A stretch of 6,257 bases of DNA from the NCBI GenBank assembly GCA_001604265.1, contig LVBC01000043.1:1-6257 (forward strand), written 5' to 3'. The stretch is from Spirochaetales bacterium Spiro_01. GTDB taxonomy: Bacteria > Spirochaetota > Spirochaetia > Sphaerochaetales > Sphaerochaetaceae. The notes beneath the pieces are model-generated. The model did no database searches, was not told the DNA's origin, and saw only the letters and a program-made list of their open reading frames with translations. Positions within the stretch are counted from its first letter, which is position 1; each line of letters opens with the position of its first letter. This document shows, piece by piece, positions 1-6,257 of the stretch. The position numbers and the translations under genes were made by a program.

Positions 1-1108
1 GGGTGGAGCCGGTGCCTTTTCGGATGGAAAGCTCTACACACGCTCAGTGAAGAGAGGAAATGTAGAGAAGGTTCTCTCTCTCTTCTGCCAGCATGGCGCA
101 AGCCAGGATATACTCTGCGATACGCATCCACATATCGGTACCGACAAGCTTCCGCGCGTTATCGAGAGCATGAGGAACACTATAATCGCGCACGGAGGAG
201 AGGTGCACTTCAGCACCAGGGTGACATCTCTTATAAGAAAGGGAGAAAGCATCATCGGTGCAGTTTGCGCTGATGGCTCTGAATACCTTGGCCCTGTGAT
301 CCTTGCAACAGGGCACTCTGCCAGGGATGTCTACCGCTTCCTTCTCGATGATGGTCTCCATCTCGAGGCCAAGGATGTCGCGATAGGCGTGAGACTCGAG
401 CATCCACAGCAGCTTATAGATGAGATGCAGTACCACAGCAGGGATGGCAGGGGACTCTATCTTCCTGCAGCAAGCTACCGCTTCGTCACACAGGTCAGAG
501 AACGCGGAGTCTACTCATTCTGCATGTGCCCAGGCGGCTTCATCGTGCCTGCAAGCACAGAGGAGGGTGCACTTGTCGTCAATGGCATGAGCCCCTCGTC
601 AAGAGGTGGCAGGTGGGCCAACAGCGGCATGGTCGTCCAGCTCAAGAGGGAGGATATTCCATACCAGGATACGCTTGGAATGATGAGATATCTTGAGGAG
701 ATAGAAAGAGGCTGCTTCCTTCCAGGCTACAGGGCACCCTGCCAGAGGATGGTCGACTTTGTCGAGAAGAGGGAGAGCTCCACTCTTCCAAAGGTCTCAT
801 ACGCTCCGGGAGTCGTATCTGGAAGCATGGACGAATTCCTTCCCTCTATAATAGCATCGCGCCTGAGGGAGGGCTTTCTGGACTTCTCGCGCATGACAAG
901 AGGAAGGTTCCTTACGAACGAGGCTGTTCTCATCGCACCTGAGACGAGGACAAGCTCTCCTGTCAGGATAACAAGAAACGAGGACATGACGCAGCTCGAG
1001 GGCCTCTATCCGGTCGGAGAGGGTGCAGGTTATGCCGGTGGAATCGTATCAGCGGCCCTTGATGGAATGGCCGCAGCAGAGGCCCTTGCAAGGAAGCATT
1101 TCAGCTAG
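1..1108 (+). CDS. FAD-dependent dehydrogenase, COG2509 family (5' end outside window)
   Basis: The reading frame is open from base 2 to a TAG at 1106-1108, giving 368 residues. The GTG at 47 lies inside conserved sequence, because the codons before it already encode GGAGAFSDGKLYTR, so it is not the start. Family members are usually a little over 500 residues, so the N-terminal dinucleotide-binding Rossmann motif is missing here only because of the window edge. Recognisable family blocks are HPHIGTDKL (about 127-153), ATGHSARD (305-328), IGVRLEHPQ, YSFCMCPGG (512-538) with its CxC pair, NGMSPSSR, ETRTSSPVRI (941-970) and the C-terminal flavin-side GEGAGYAGGIVSAA (1016-1057). The family is a flavoprotein oxidoreductase group found in many anaerobes; its substrate is not established and I do not assign one. 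It is probably cytoplasmic, with no membrane segment in the visible part. It converges on the signalling gene, and the stops overlap. Confidence 0.9.
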   Translation, partial: GGAGAFSDGKLYTRSVKRGNVEKVLSLFCQHGASQDILCDTHPHIGTDKLPRVIESMRNTIIAHGGEVHFSTRVTSLIRKGESIIGAVCADGSEYLGPVILATGHSARDVYRFLLDDGLHLEAKDVAIGVRLEHPQQLIDEMQYHSRDGRGLYLPAASYRFVTQVRERGVYSFCMCPGGFIVPASTEEGALVVNGMSPSSRGGRWANSGMVVQLKREDIPYQDTLGMMRYLEEIERGCFLPGYRAPCQRMVDFVEKRESSTLPKVSYAPGVVSGSMDEFLPSIIASRLREGFLDFSRMTRGRFLTNEAVLIAPETRTSSPVRITRNEDMTQLEGLYPVGEGAGYAGGIVSAALDGMAAAEALARKHFS

Positions 1109-4092
1109 TTTTTCAGTATGTAGTGCCCCTTTCCGTTCTGCTTTGCCTCGTACAGTGCGATATCTGCGCCCCTGTAGATGGCAGAGAAGGAGGTGCTGCC
1201 ACTCTCGTTTATCTTCGCTCCGATGGAGACGGAGAGTGTGGGAGAGAAGCTCTTTGCGCTATCGCAGAGCACATTCGTCGCATTCGAAATGAGCTCCTCT
1301 ATCACAGTGAGATCCGTATCCTTCTCTAAGGATATGAGGACTGCGAACTCGTCGCCTCCCATCCTTCCGTAGATTCCCACATCTCCGATGGTCTCCTGCA
1401 GCTTTATCGAGATGGACTTCAGCAGCTCGTCTCCTGCAGGGTGTCCATATGCATCGTTGTACGACTTGAAGTTGTCCAGGTCTATCATGAGAAGGATGTG
1501 TACCTTCTCCTCCTCGTACAGCTTCTCCTGCGCATCGTTTGCAAATGCGCTGTTGTTCAGTATGCCTGTAAGCGAATCCTTTCTTGCAAGACTCTCGTAC
1601 GCTGTGAGACTTCGCTTCATGCTGACAAGTCCCTTGTCCACAAGTCTCTGTATCGTCTTCGACTGCGAGATATCAGTGATGAAGATGGCATTCCTCATCT
1701 TCCTGGCAGCAGAGTCGTAGAACCTTCTTCCCAGGCAGAAGATGTTGATGTTCGTATTGTCCTTTCTGCGTAACCTGTGCTCGATGTACGCATATCCATT
1801 GCTGGATACGGTCCTGGCAGCAAGGGCAGTGTACCGATCCCTGTCCTCGGGAGGGATGAGATCGAGCTGGCACAGCTTCATCTCCACAATGTCGTTTCTG
1901 CTGTAGCCCGTTATCATCTCGAAGTTCTCATCTGCAGAGAGGATATGGTCATTCTCATCGAGCACGTATCTGGAGAAGTGCAGAAGGTGGAGGTTCTCGT
2001 TCTCTAGCGCTCTGCTGTCCTCATCCGCCCTGAGCGTGAGTATCGGCTTGATGAACTCGTTCGAGCTGCCATCTGGAGCGATTCCGGTCTGCTCCTGTAT
2101 CATCTTGATGAACTCTGTTGCGATAGTTGGATCGAACTGTACTCCGGCATTCCTTCTTATCTCTTCGAGTGCCTGGCAGACAGGAAGCTTCTTCCTGTAC
2201 GGTCTGTCGTTGATCATTGCATCGTAGGCATCGATGACTGCCACGACACGGGAAAGCAGAGGGATCGCCTCCGCCTTGAGTCCATCGGGATAGCCCTTTC
2301 CATCCCACCTCTCATGGTGGTGCAGGATGCAGTCTGCGATTATCGAGAGCTCCTTGCTGGCCTTTGCGATCCTGTAGCCCTTTTCAGTGTGGCTCTTGAG
2401 GATCTCCCACTCCTGGTCGGTAAGCTTTCCGGGCTTGTTCAGTATTTCAGGTGGGATTCCCAGCTTGCCTATATCGAGAGTGAGGCAGAGAAGTGCAAGC
2501 TCAGAAAGCTGCCTCTCCGAGTAGCCGAGACGTCTGCCGAGCCTCATGCACAGATTGTGAGTCCTCTCGATGTGGCCATCTGTCGAGCTGTCGCACTCCT
2601 GCTGTATCTGTACAAGCAGGTTGCGAAGGGAGGCGTGCAGAGAGCGGTTGTCCATCATCTTCTTCAGGTAGAGTGCAGAGATGGCAGTGTCGACAGCTGC
2701 TGTTATCTTCTCCTCTGCGCTGCCAATCTGGTAGGAGCCGTATGCGAAGTCGAATTTGAATGGAAGTGTCGAGCTCTTTTTGACCCTGTCCCTTATCGTA
2801 TCGATGTACTCGTCGATATGGGAGCTGTCCACCCTTGGGGAGATCGAAAGGAGGATTGCATCGTTCAGCCTTGCAAAGTAGCTGTCGGGTGGCATCGTTG
2901 CTCTGATAGCATTGGCAAGCGTCCTCAGAGCCTGGTCACCCTGGTCGTGGCCGTGCTGTCTGTTTATCAGGCTCATCTCGTTGATGTCGTAGGCGATGAC
3001 AAGCGCAGGAAGCAGATAGACCCTGTCGTTCTCGACTGCAGTCCACTTGTAGAACCTGGTCCTCGAGACGAATTCGGTCAGTGGATCGACATCGAGCGAG
3101 CTGTCAGTGAAGACGAACAGATATCCGAAGATGCTCTTCGCTGCGCTGTCCCTGAGAGGCTTGTAATCGCAGCGATACACCTTCCTTGTGCCATTCACGG
3201 TCCTGTAGATGATTACGGACCTCTCGCTTGCAAAGTCGAAATGCTCCTTTTCAAGGTGCACCTTTCTTATGAAGCTCTCCATCGTCAGGTTCTGGTCTAT
3301 ATCCTGATCGATGATATCCTTGACGCTGTTGCTGTATACGAGAAGTTTCTCCTCGTTGTCGAAGAGCAGAATCGGACTGCTCATCTTCTCCAGCATCAGC
3401 TCCCTCGCTCTGTTCTTCGTCGCTCTCTTGATGATGTGGAAGTCGAAGAGATAGATGTATGCCAGGACGAAGGTGTAGAGAAGTATCGAGACGTCGTAGA
3501 AGCCGCTGGTCTGGAAGAGGAGGAAAACGCCATTGACGGCCACGATTATCAGGATTCCGTAGATTATCACAAGGTACTTTATCCTGAATATCCTCGGGAC
3601 ATTGACCGTCTTCCTTATGAGCATCACGAGGATCAGTGCGATGAGGATGTAGGAGTAGATGATGTGCAGGTCGTACAGAAGCTTTGGCGAATACCTCCAG
3701 AGCGACATTCCTCTCTCGTCGTAGATGTACGAGATCGCAATCTCCTTGAAGGGGTTGAAGAGCAGGATCATTATGTCGATTGCAAGATAGAGCTTCAGGA
3801 GTGAATCTGCTACATGGCTTCCCGAGATCGTCTGCTGGTCTGTGTAGTACATGACATAGGCGCAGAGACTGACAAGCAGAAGATCGATGCCTATGAAGTA
3901 CAGGGAGGCCATGATCGACATTGGAAGGTAATCTGTGAGAGTTGCGCTTCTTATGTAGGTGACTGCAATGAAGGCTGCAAAGAAGCCGCAGGCGGCAAGA
4001 GCGCTGGACCTTCTGGTCCTCGATTTCAGTGAGAGTATCATGAAGAAGATATCTATCAAAGCAGCAATCTTCAATATAGTGGTATATCCCAT
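1105..4092 (-). CDS. 7TM sensor protein with PAS, degenerate GGDEF, HD-GYP, PAS and C-terminal GGDEF domains
   Basis: This 995-residue membrane protein is predicted to handle cyclic di-GMP. Residues 1-220 hold about seven hydrophobic segments (near 5-21, 33-47, 57-83, 98-113, 141-159, 172-193, 199-218), like the 7TM sensor module of some bacterial kinases and cyclases. A PAS-like segment follows (about 228-331). Next is a GGDEF-fold domain (about 335-485) that keeps GHDQGD but has LNDAI (409-413) for GGDEF. An HD-GYP domain (about 500-675) has H507, LDIGK (539-543), H568, HHHERWDGKGYP (591-602) and D621; the HD histidine is Leu539. A second PAS (about 700-812) and a short helical linker lead to a complete GGDEF domain (about 835-995) with DLDNFK (871-876), YGHPAGD (882-888) and GGDEF (912-916), which predicts diguanylate cyclase activity. 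The inhibitory RxxD position reads GDVG (903-906). The ATG has AAAGGGG seven bases upstream. Domain assignment is firm; the signal sensed and the net activity are unknown. Confidence 0.93.
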   Translation of the reverse strand: MGYTTILKIAALIDIFFMILSLKSRTRRSSALAACGFFAAFIAVTYIRSATLTDYLPMSIMASLYFIGIDLLLVSLCAYVMYYTDQQTISGSHVADSLLKLYLAIDIMILLFNPFKEIAISYIYDERGMSLWRYSPKLLYDLHIIYSYILIALILVMLIRKTVNVPRIFRIKYLVIIYGILIIVAVNGVFLLFQTSGFYDVSILLYTFVLAYIYLFDFHIIKRATKNRARELMLEKMSSPILLFDNEEKLLVYSNSVKDIIDQDIDQNLTMESFIRKVHLEKEHFDFASERSVIIYRTVNGTRKVYRCDYKPLRDSAAKSIFGYLFVFTDSSLDVDPLTEFVSRTRFYKWTAVENDRVYLLPALVIAYDINEMSLINRQHGHDQGDQALRTLANAIRATMPPDSYFARLNDAILLSISPRVDSSHIDEYIDTIRDRVKKSSTLPFKFDFAYGSYQIGSAEEKITAAVDTAISALYLKKMMDNRSLHASLRNLLVQIQQECDSSTDGHIERTHNLCMRLGRRLGYSERQLSELALLCLTLDIGKLGIPPEILNKPGKLTDQEWEILKSHTEKGYRIAKASKELSIIADCILHHHERWDGKGYPDGLKAEAIPLLSRVVAVIDAYDAMINDRPYRKKLPVCQALEEIRRNAGVQFDPTIATEFIKMIQEQTGIAPDGSSNEFIKPILTLRADEDSRALENENLHLLHFSRYVLDENDHILSADENFEMITGYSRNDIVEMKLCQLDLIPPEDRDRYTALAARTVSSNGYAYIEHRLRRKDNTNINIFCLGRRFYDSAARKMRNAIFITDISQSKTIQRLVDKGLVSMKRSLTAYESLARKDSLTGILNNSAFANDAQEKLYEEEKVHILLMIDLDNFKSYNDAYGHPAGDELLKSISIKLQETIGDVGIYGRMGGDEFAVLISLEKDTDLTVIEELISNATNVLCDSAKSFSPTLSVSIGAKINESGSTSFSAIYRGADIALYEAKQNGKGHYILKN

Positions 4093-4170
4093 GATAATTC
4101 CCCTTTCATTTGCACCAATTTAATTTATAGAACAAAACCAGCTGTCCTGCTAGACAGACCTCTCTATTGT
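4093..4170 (-). promoter_or_regulatory. AT-rich spacer before the signalling gene, possible promoter and weak hairpin
   Basis: This 78-base gap is clearly more AT-rich than its surroundings in the half next to the signalling gene. Read on the - strand it contains TATAAA (4129-4124), a plausible -10 element, followed by more A/T; no convincing TTGACA-like -35 is seen 16-18 bases upstream. Nearer the TPR gene is a small inverted repeat, CTGTC, six-base loop, GACAG (4157-4142), followed by the T-rich GGTTTTGTT. The stem is only five pairs and the T run is broken, so it is at best a weak terminator for the TPR genes. The signalling gene could therefore be read through from them, transcribed from here, or both. 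Confidence 0.35.
4100..4106 (-). promoter_or_regulatory. Shine-Dalgarno site of the signalling gene
   Basis: On the - strand AAAGGGG lies seven bases before the ATG at 4092-4090. This supports that start, and the first hydrophobic segment of the protein begins only a few residues later. Confidence 0.65.
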
Positions 4171-5409
4171 TCAGCTGTTTTCGTTCCTTTCGATTGCGTC
4201 ATCTATCTCCTTTGCCAGGTCACCGTGGCCAGAAAGCAGGTAGAGCTCTCTCAGCTTCATGAGCACATCCAGCCTGCTTCCGAGCGAAGGCGAGGGTGCA
4301 TTCCTGGCAATAAGCTCCTCGAGTGTAGTCGCAGCAAGCTCGTACCTTCCCAGCTTCTCTGCGTTGAATGCGATGCCTGCAAGCACGGTTCCCATCTGTG
4401 ATGACTCGTCTCTGTAGTAGCCGAAGGCGCTCTCCTTGAGCTTCACGAAGCTCCTGAGTGCGGCTCTGTGGTTTCCCTTCGTCTGCTCAGCAAGGGCCTT
4501 GAGGTAGATTGCCTGGAGGTGGAGGGGAGTGGACTTTTCAGTAAGCTCGATATACTGCTCTGCAAGCGATATCGCCCTCTCATACGAGCCGCTGTTTATC
4601 AGATAGGCGCCGGGAGTAAGTGCATATGAGATGTATGTGTCGCTGCCTTTGTCCTTGATTCCGTCAAGGACCTTTTCCATGAATGCATCCACATACTCAT
4701 TCGAGGTCTTCATTTTGATGTGAAGGTCCAGAAGGTCCTCGAGCACCTGCATCGCAAGACGGTCATCGTAGCCCTTTGCGGATACAAGGATCATGAAGCT
4801 TCTTTCTAGAAGTGCAGCTGCATCATCTATCGTCAGCGGGCTGTTGTCGATAAGATGGGCCTTTGCCGAGAGAAGCAGTGCATAGCCCTCTGTCCCTGTA
4901 GCATTCCTTCTCTCTGCAAAGGAGATGGACCTCTCGATGAACCTCATCGCATCCTTTTCTCCAAAGGACTTCATGAAGAGGCTTGCAGAGCCTGCAAGGT
5001 CCATCATTGCTTCCTTCTCATAGGAGCCCAGATTCTCTTCGAGGAGGGAGAAGATGCTATCGAGGTGGGAAAACGCATCGTTTCTCAGCCCTCTGTCGCA
5101 CTTCGACTGGAGCAGTATGAAGCTTGCCTGAAGGTGGAGGATGCTATCCTTTCCATGTGTCCTCATGACATCGAGTGCGGCACTCTCTATCCTTTCGGGG
5201 TCATTCTCTAGAAGCGCAAGGTTCATCCTGAGAGCACAGGTGGTCTCATTGTCAGGTCCATACTGCTTAAGCGCCTCCTCGTAGGCGTACTGCATCATCC
5301 TTCTTTCATCGTCGCTCTGCTTCTGTATCCTGCCTGATTCATCGCAGCTCTGTCCCTGGGCGTGGATCCTTCCACAGGTGCAGACCATCGGTCTAGGTTC
5401 TATCTTCAT
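4171..5409 (-). CDS. TPR-repeat protein with N-terminal Cys/His cluster, function unknown
   Basis: The protein has 412 residues, with no signal peptide or membrane segment, so it is probably cytoplasmic. It starts with a compact cluster, C10-x-C12-x3-H16-x5-C22, which could bind a zinc ion. The rest is almost wholly helical. Residues 36-70 resemble a kinesin-light-chain-type TPR (YEEALKQYGPDNETTCALR). Clearer TPR-like helix pairs lie near 257-290, 297-330, 336-369 and 380-405, with typical ends such as GSYERAI, GNHRAAL and GRYELAA; the middle (about 90-250) is helical but more divergent. TPRs usually bind other proteins, so an adaptor or scaffold is likely, but no partner can be named. The ATG is chosen because AGAAGGA lies seven bases upstream; Met8 has no better site. 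It is 12 bases downstream of another TPR gene and 78 bases upstream of the cyclic-di-GMP gene on the same strand. The stop is TGA. Confidence 0.85.
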   Translation of the reverse strand: MKIEPRPMVCTCGRIHAQGQSCDESGRIQKQSDDERRMMQYAYEEALKQYGPDNETTCALRMNLALLENDPERIESAALDVMRTHGKDSILHLQASFILLQSKCDRGLRNDAFSHLDSIFSLLEENLGSYEKEAMMDLAGSASLFMKSFGEKDAMRFIERSISFAERRNATGTEGYALLLSAKAHLIDNSPLTIDDAAALLERSFMILVSAKGYDDRLAMQVLEDLLDLHIKMKTSNEYVDAFMEKVLDGIKDKGSDTYISYALTPGAYLINSGSYERAISLAEQYIELTEKSTPLHLQAIYLKALAEQTKGNHRAALRSFVKLKESAFGYYRDESSQMGTVLAGIAFNAEKLGRYELAATTLEELIARNAPSPSLGSRLDVLMKLRELYLLSGHGDLAKEIDDAIERNENS

Positions 5410-5416
5410 CCTTCGT

Positions 5417-5423
5417 TCCTTCT
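5417..5423 (-). promoter_or_regulatory. Shine-Dalgarno site of the second TPR gene, overlapping the upstream stop
   Basis: On the - strand AGAAGGA lies seven bases before the ATG at 5409-5407, and its first two bases are also the last two of the upstream gene's TAG (5424-5422). A second purine run, GAAGG, directly abuts the ATG and is too close to serve. The overlap fixes the start and suggests the two genes are translationally coupled in one transcript. Confidence 0.75.
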
Positions 5424-6257
5424 ATCTTTCAATTTCAAGAAGAAGCCTTCTGTGCTTCTCTATCTGGGCTTTTCCAAAGTCCAGCTCCTCTTCGATCTCG
5501 ATCACTTCGATCAGTGCGCTCCTCGCTCTCCCTGTAAGACCGAGCTGCCTGAAGACATCTGCTATGTTGAGAAGTATATCGACCCTGACGCTGTCGTCCC
5601 ATTCGTACTCCTCGATCTGGTCGTATGCACTCTCGATATTGCGCAGTGCTGCAATCTCGTTGCCGCCCACAAGGTGCGCATTCGAGATGAAGAGGTAGAT
5701 GTCCGCAAGCAGTGAAGGGGAGCTTTCGTCGCTTTCAAGTGCGATATCGAGGCTCTCTCCAAGCTCTGCAAGGGCCCTCTTCCAGTTGCCTCTCAACAGG
5801 TAGTTCCTTCCCTGTGTGAGCTTCACTTCGGATAGCATGAGAGACCTCTGGCCGTAAAGCTCGGCTGTCATTTCGATGACATGCTCCGTCATTTCGATCG
5901 CCTCGCTAAGGCAGAGTGCCATTCCAAGGAGGTCGGCGCACTGGTACATTGTGCCAAGAACAAGCTCCCTGTCATCCGGAAAGTTCTTCATGGCAAGAGC
6001 GATGATTCTTCTCGAGATGTCGATTGCAGAGTTCATCGTCCTGGCTCTGATTTCCTCGTCATCTATCTCGGCGATGAGATCTACAATGAATGAAAGTGCA
6101 TCCATCCTTTCTCTATTGTCCAGAGACCTGGCCGAGAAGGCGAAATCGGCAGCTCTGACAAGGTACTCGTAGGCTTCAGAGCTCCTTCCTCTTCTCATGA
6201 GAGCCTGGGCGACCGAGATGAGGGATGAAAGGATGCTGCTTTCATCTCCCTTCGCCA
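5422..6257 (-). CDS. TPR-repeat protein, function unknown (5' end outside window)
   Basis: The frame is open from the right edge to a TAG at 5424-5422, giving about 278 residues. The Met codon at 6198-6196 is internal: the 19 codons before it stay open and encode a helix (SSILSSLISVAQAL) that pairs with the next one (MRRGRSSEAYEYLVRAADFA) as a TPR hairpin. Counting from that Met, repeats begin near residues 80, 122, 164 and 205. The regular 41-42 residue step matches kinesin-light-chain-type TPRs rather than the classic 34. Recognisable cores are LLRGNWKRALAELGESL, LVGGNEIAALRNIESAY and RQLGLTGRARSALIEVI. No membrane segment or catalytic motif is visible. The C terminus is rich in acidic and basic residues (EVIEIEEELDFGKAQIEKHR) and may be a coiled or capping helix. 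Protein-protein scaffolding is the family's usual role; the partner is unknown. It is followed after 12 bases by the second TPR gene. Confidence 0.83.
   Translation of the reverse strand, partial: AKGDESSILSSLISVAQALMRRGRSSEAYEYLVRAADFAFSARSLDNRERMDALSFIVDLIAEIDDEEIRARTMNSAIDISRRIIALAMKNFPDDRELVLGTMYQCADLLGMALCLSEAIEMTEHVIEMTAELYGQRSLMLSEVKLTQGRNYLLRGNWKRALAELGESLDIALESDESSPSLLADIYLFISNAHLVGGNEIAALRNIESAYDQIEEYEWDDSVRVDILLNIADVFRQLGLTGRARSALIEVIEIEEELDFGKAQIEKHRRLLLEIER

Noticed and set aside
47..49. GTG as a start codon for the FAD protein.
   Set aside because: The preceding in-frame codons encode the conserved GGAGAFSDGK block, so the real start is left of the window.
44..436. A 130-codon - strand open frame inside the FAD gene.
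   Set aside because: The + strand frame here carries conserved COG2509 motifs, and the antisense translation resembles nothing known.
2314..3804. A 496-codon open frame on the + strand, antisense to the signalling gene.
   Set aside because: It is exactly in codon register with the real gene, so it stays open only because TCA, TTA and CTA are absent from residues 97-593 of that gene, a codon-bias effect. Its translation shows no recognisable domain, whereas the - strand frame encodes clear 7TM, PAS and HD-GYP motifs.
4093..4170. A possible cyclic-di-GMP riboswitch before the signalling gene.
   Set aside because: The only gap is 78 bases, with one five-pair stem and no convincing GEMM core or paired helices. 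The GCAAA-like string alone is chance-level.
4139..4178. Two copies of CAGCTGT, 33 bases apart, near the end of the second TPR gene.
   Set aside because: The copies are short, one lies in the coding sequence, and there is no third copy or promoter arrangement to support an operator.
5867..5898. An 11-base direct repeat, GTCATTTCGAT, with a 21-base period.
   Set aside because: The period is exactly seven codons and encodes a repeated IEMT inside a TPR helix, so protein helix periodicity explains it.
6196..6198. ATG as the start of the first TPR gene.
   Set aside because: The frame stays open to the window edge and encodes the first helix of a TPR hairpin, and no Shine-Dalgarno-like run precedes this ATG at proper spacing.

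Overview
The window is gene-dense bacterial DNA of roughly balanced base composition. It holds four protein-coding genes: two complete and two cut by the window edges. No RNA genes, insertion sequences, CRISPR arrays or long repeats were seen. Arginine is often encoded by AGG/AGA and isoleucine by ATA as well as ATC, and Shine-Dalgarno sites are clear. A COG2509-type FAD protein beside a 7TM-PAS-GGDEF/HD-GYP signalling protein would fit an anaerobic spirochaete (Treponema/Sphaerochaeta-like) or a clostridial relative. That placement is a low-confidence guess from gene content and codon habit.

Layout. On the + strand, positions 1-1108 carry the 3' two-thirds of an uncharacterised FAD-dependent dehydrogenase (COG2509 type). 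Everything else is on the - strand. In transcription order these are a TPR protein whose start lies beyond the right edge (6257 to 5422), a second TPR protein with a Cys/His cluster at its N terminus (5409 to 4171), a 78-base AT-rich spacer, and a 995-residue multidomain cyclic-di-GMP signalling protein (4092 to 1105). The FAD gene and the signalling gene converge, and their stop codons overlap within one CTAG. The spacer at 4093-4170 is the only sizeable intergenic DNA.

How the genes may work together. The two TPR genes are 12 bases apart, with the Shine-Dalgarno of the second overlapping the stop of the first, so they are almost certainly co-transcribed. They are probably cytoplasmic scaffold proteins of unknown partner. 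The signalling protein lies downstream on the same strand and may be read through from them or use its own promoter in the spacer. It reads as a 7TM sensor, PAS, degenerate GGDEF (motif LNDAI), HD-GYP with the HD histidine replaced by leucine, a second PAS, and an intact C-terminal GGDEF without an RxxD inhibitory site. As read, the intact catalytic signature is that of the cyclase, while the hydrolase and the first cyclase domain look impaired or regulatory. This is the most interesting content of the window. I did not find convincing evidence of a wholly new system.
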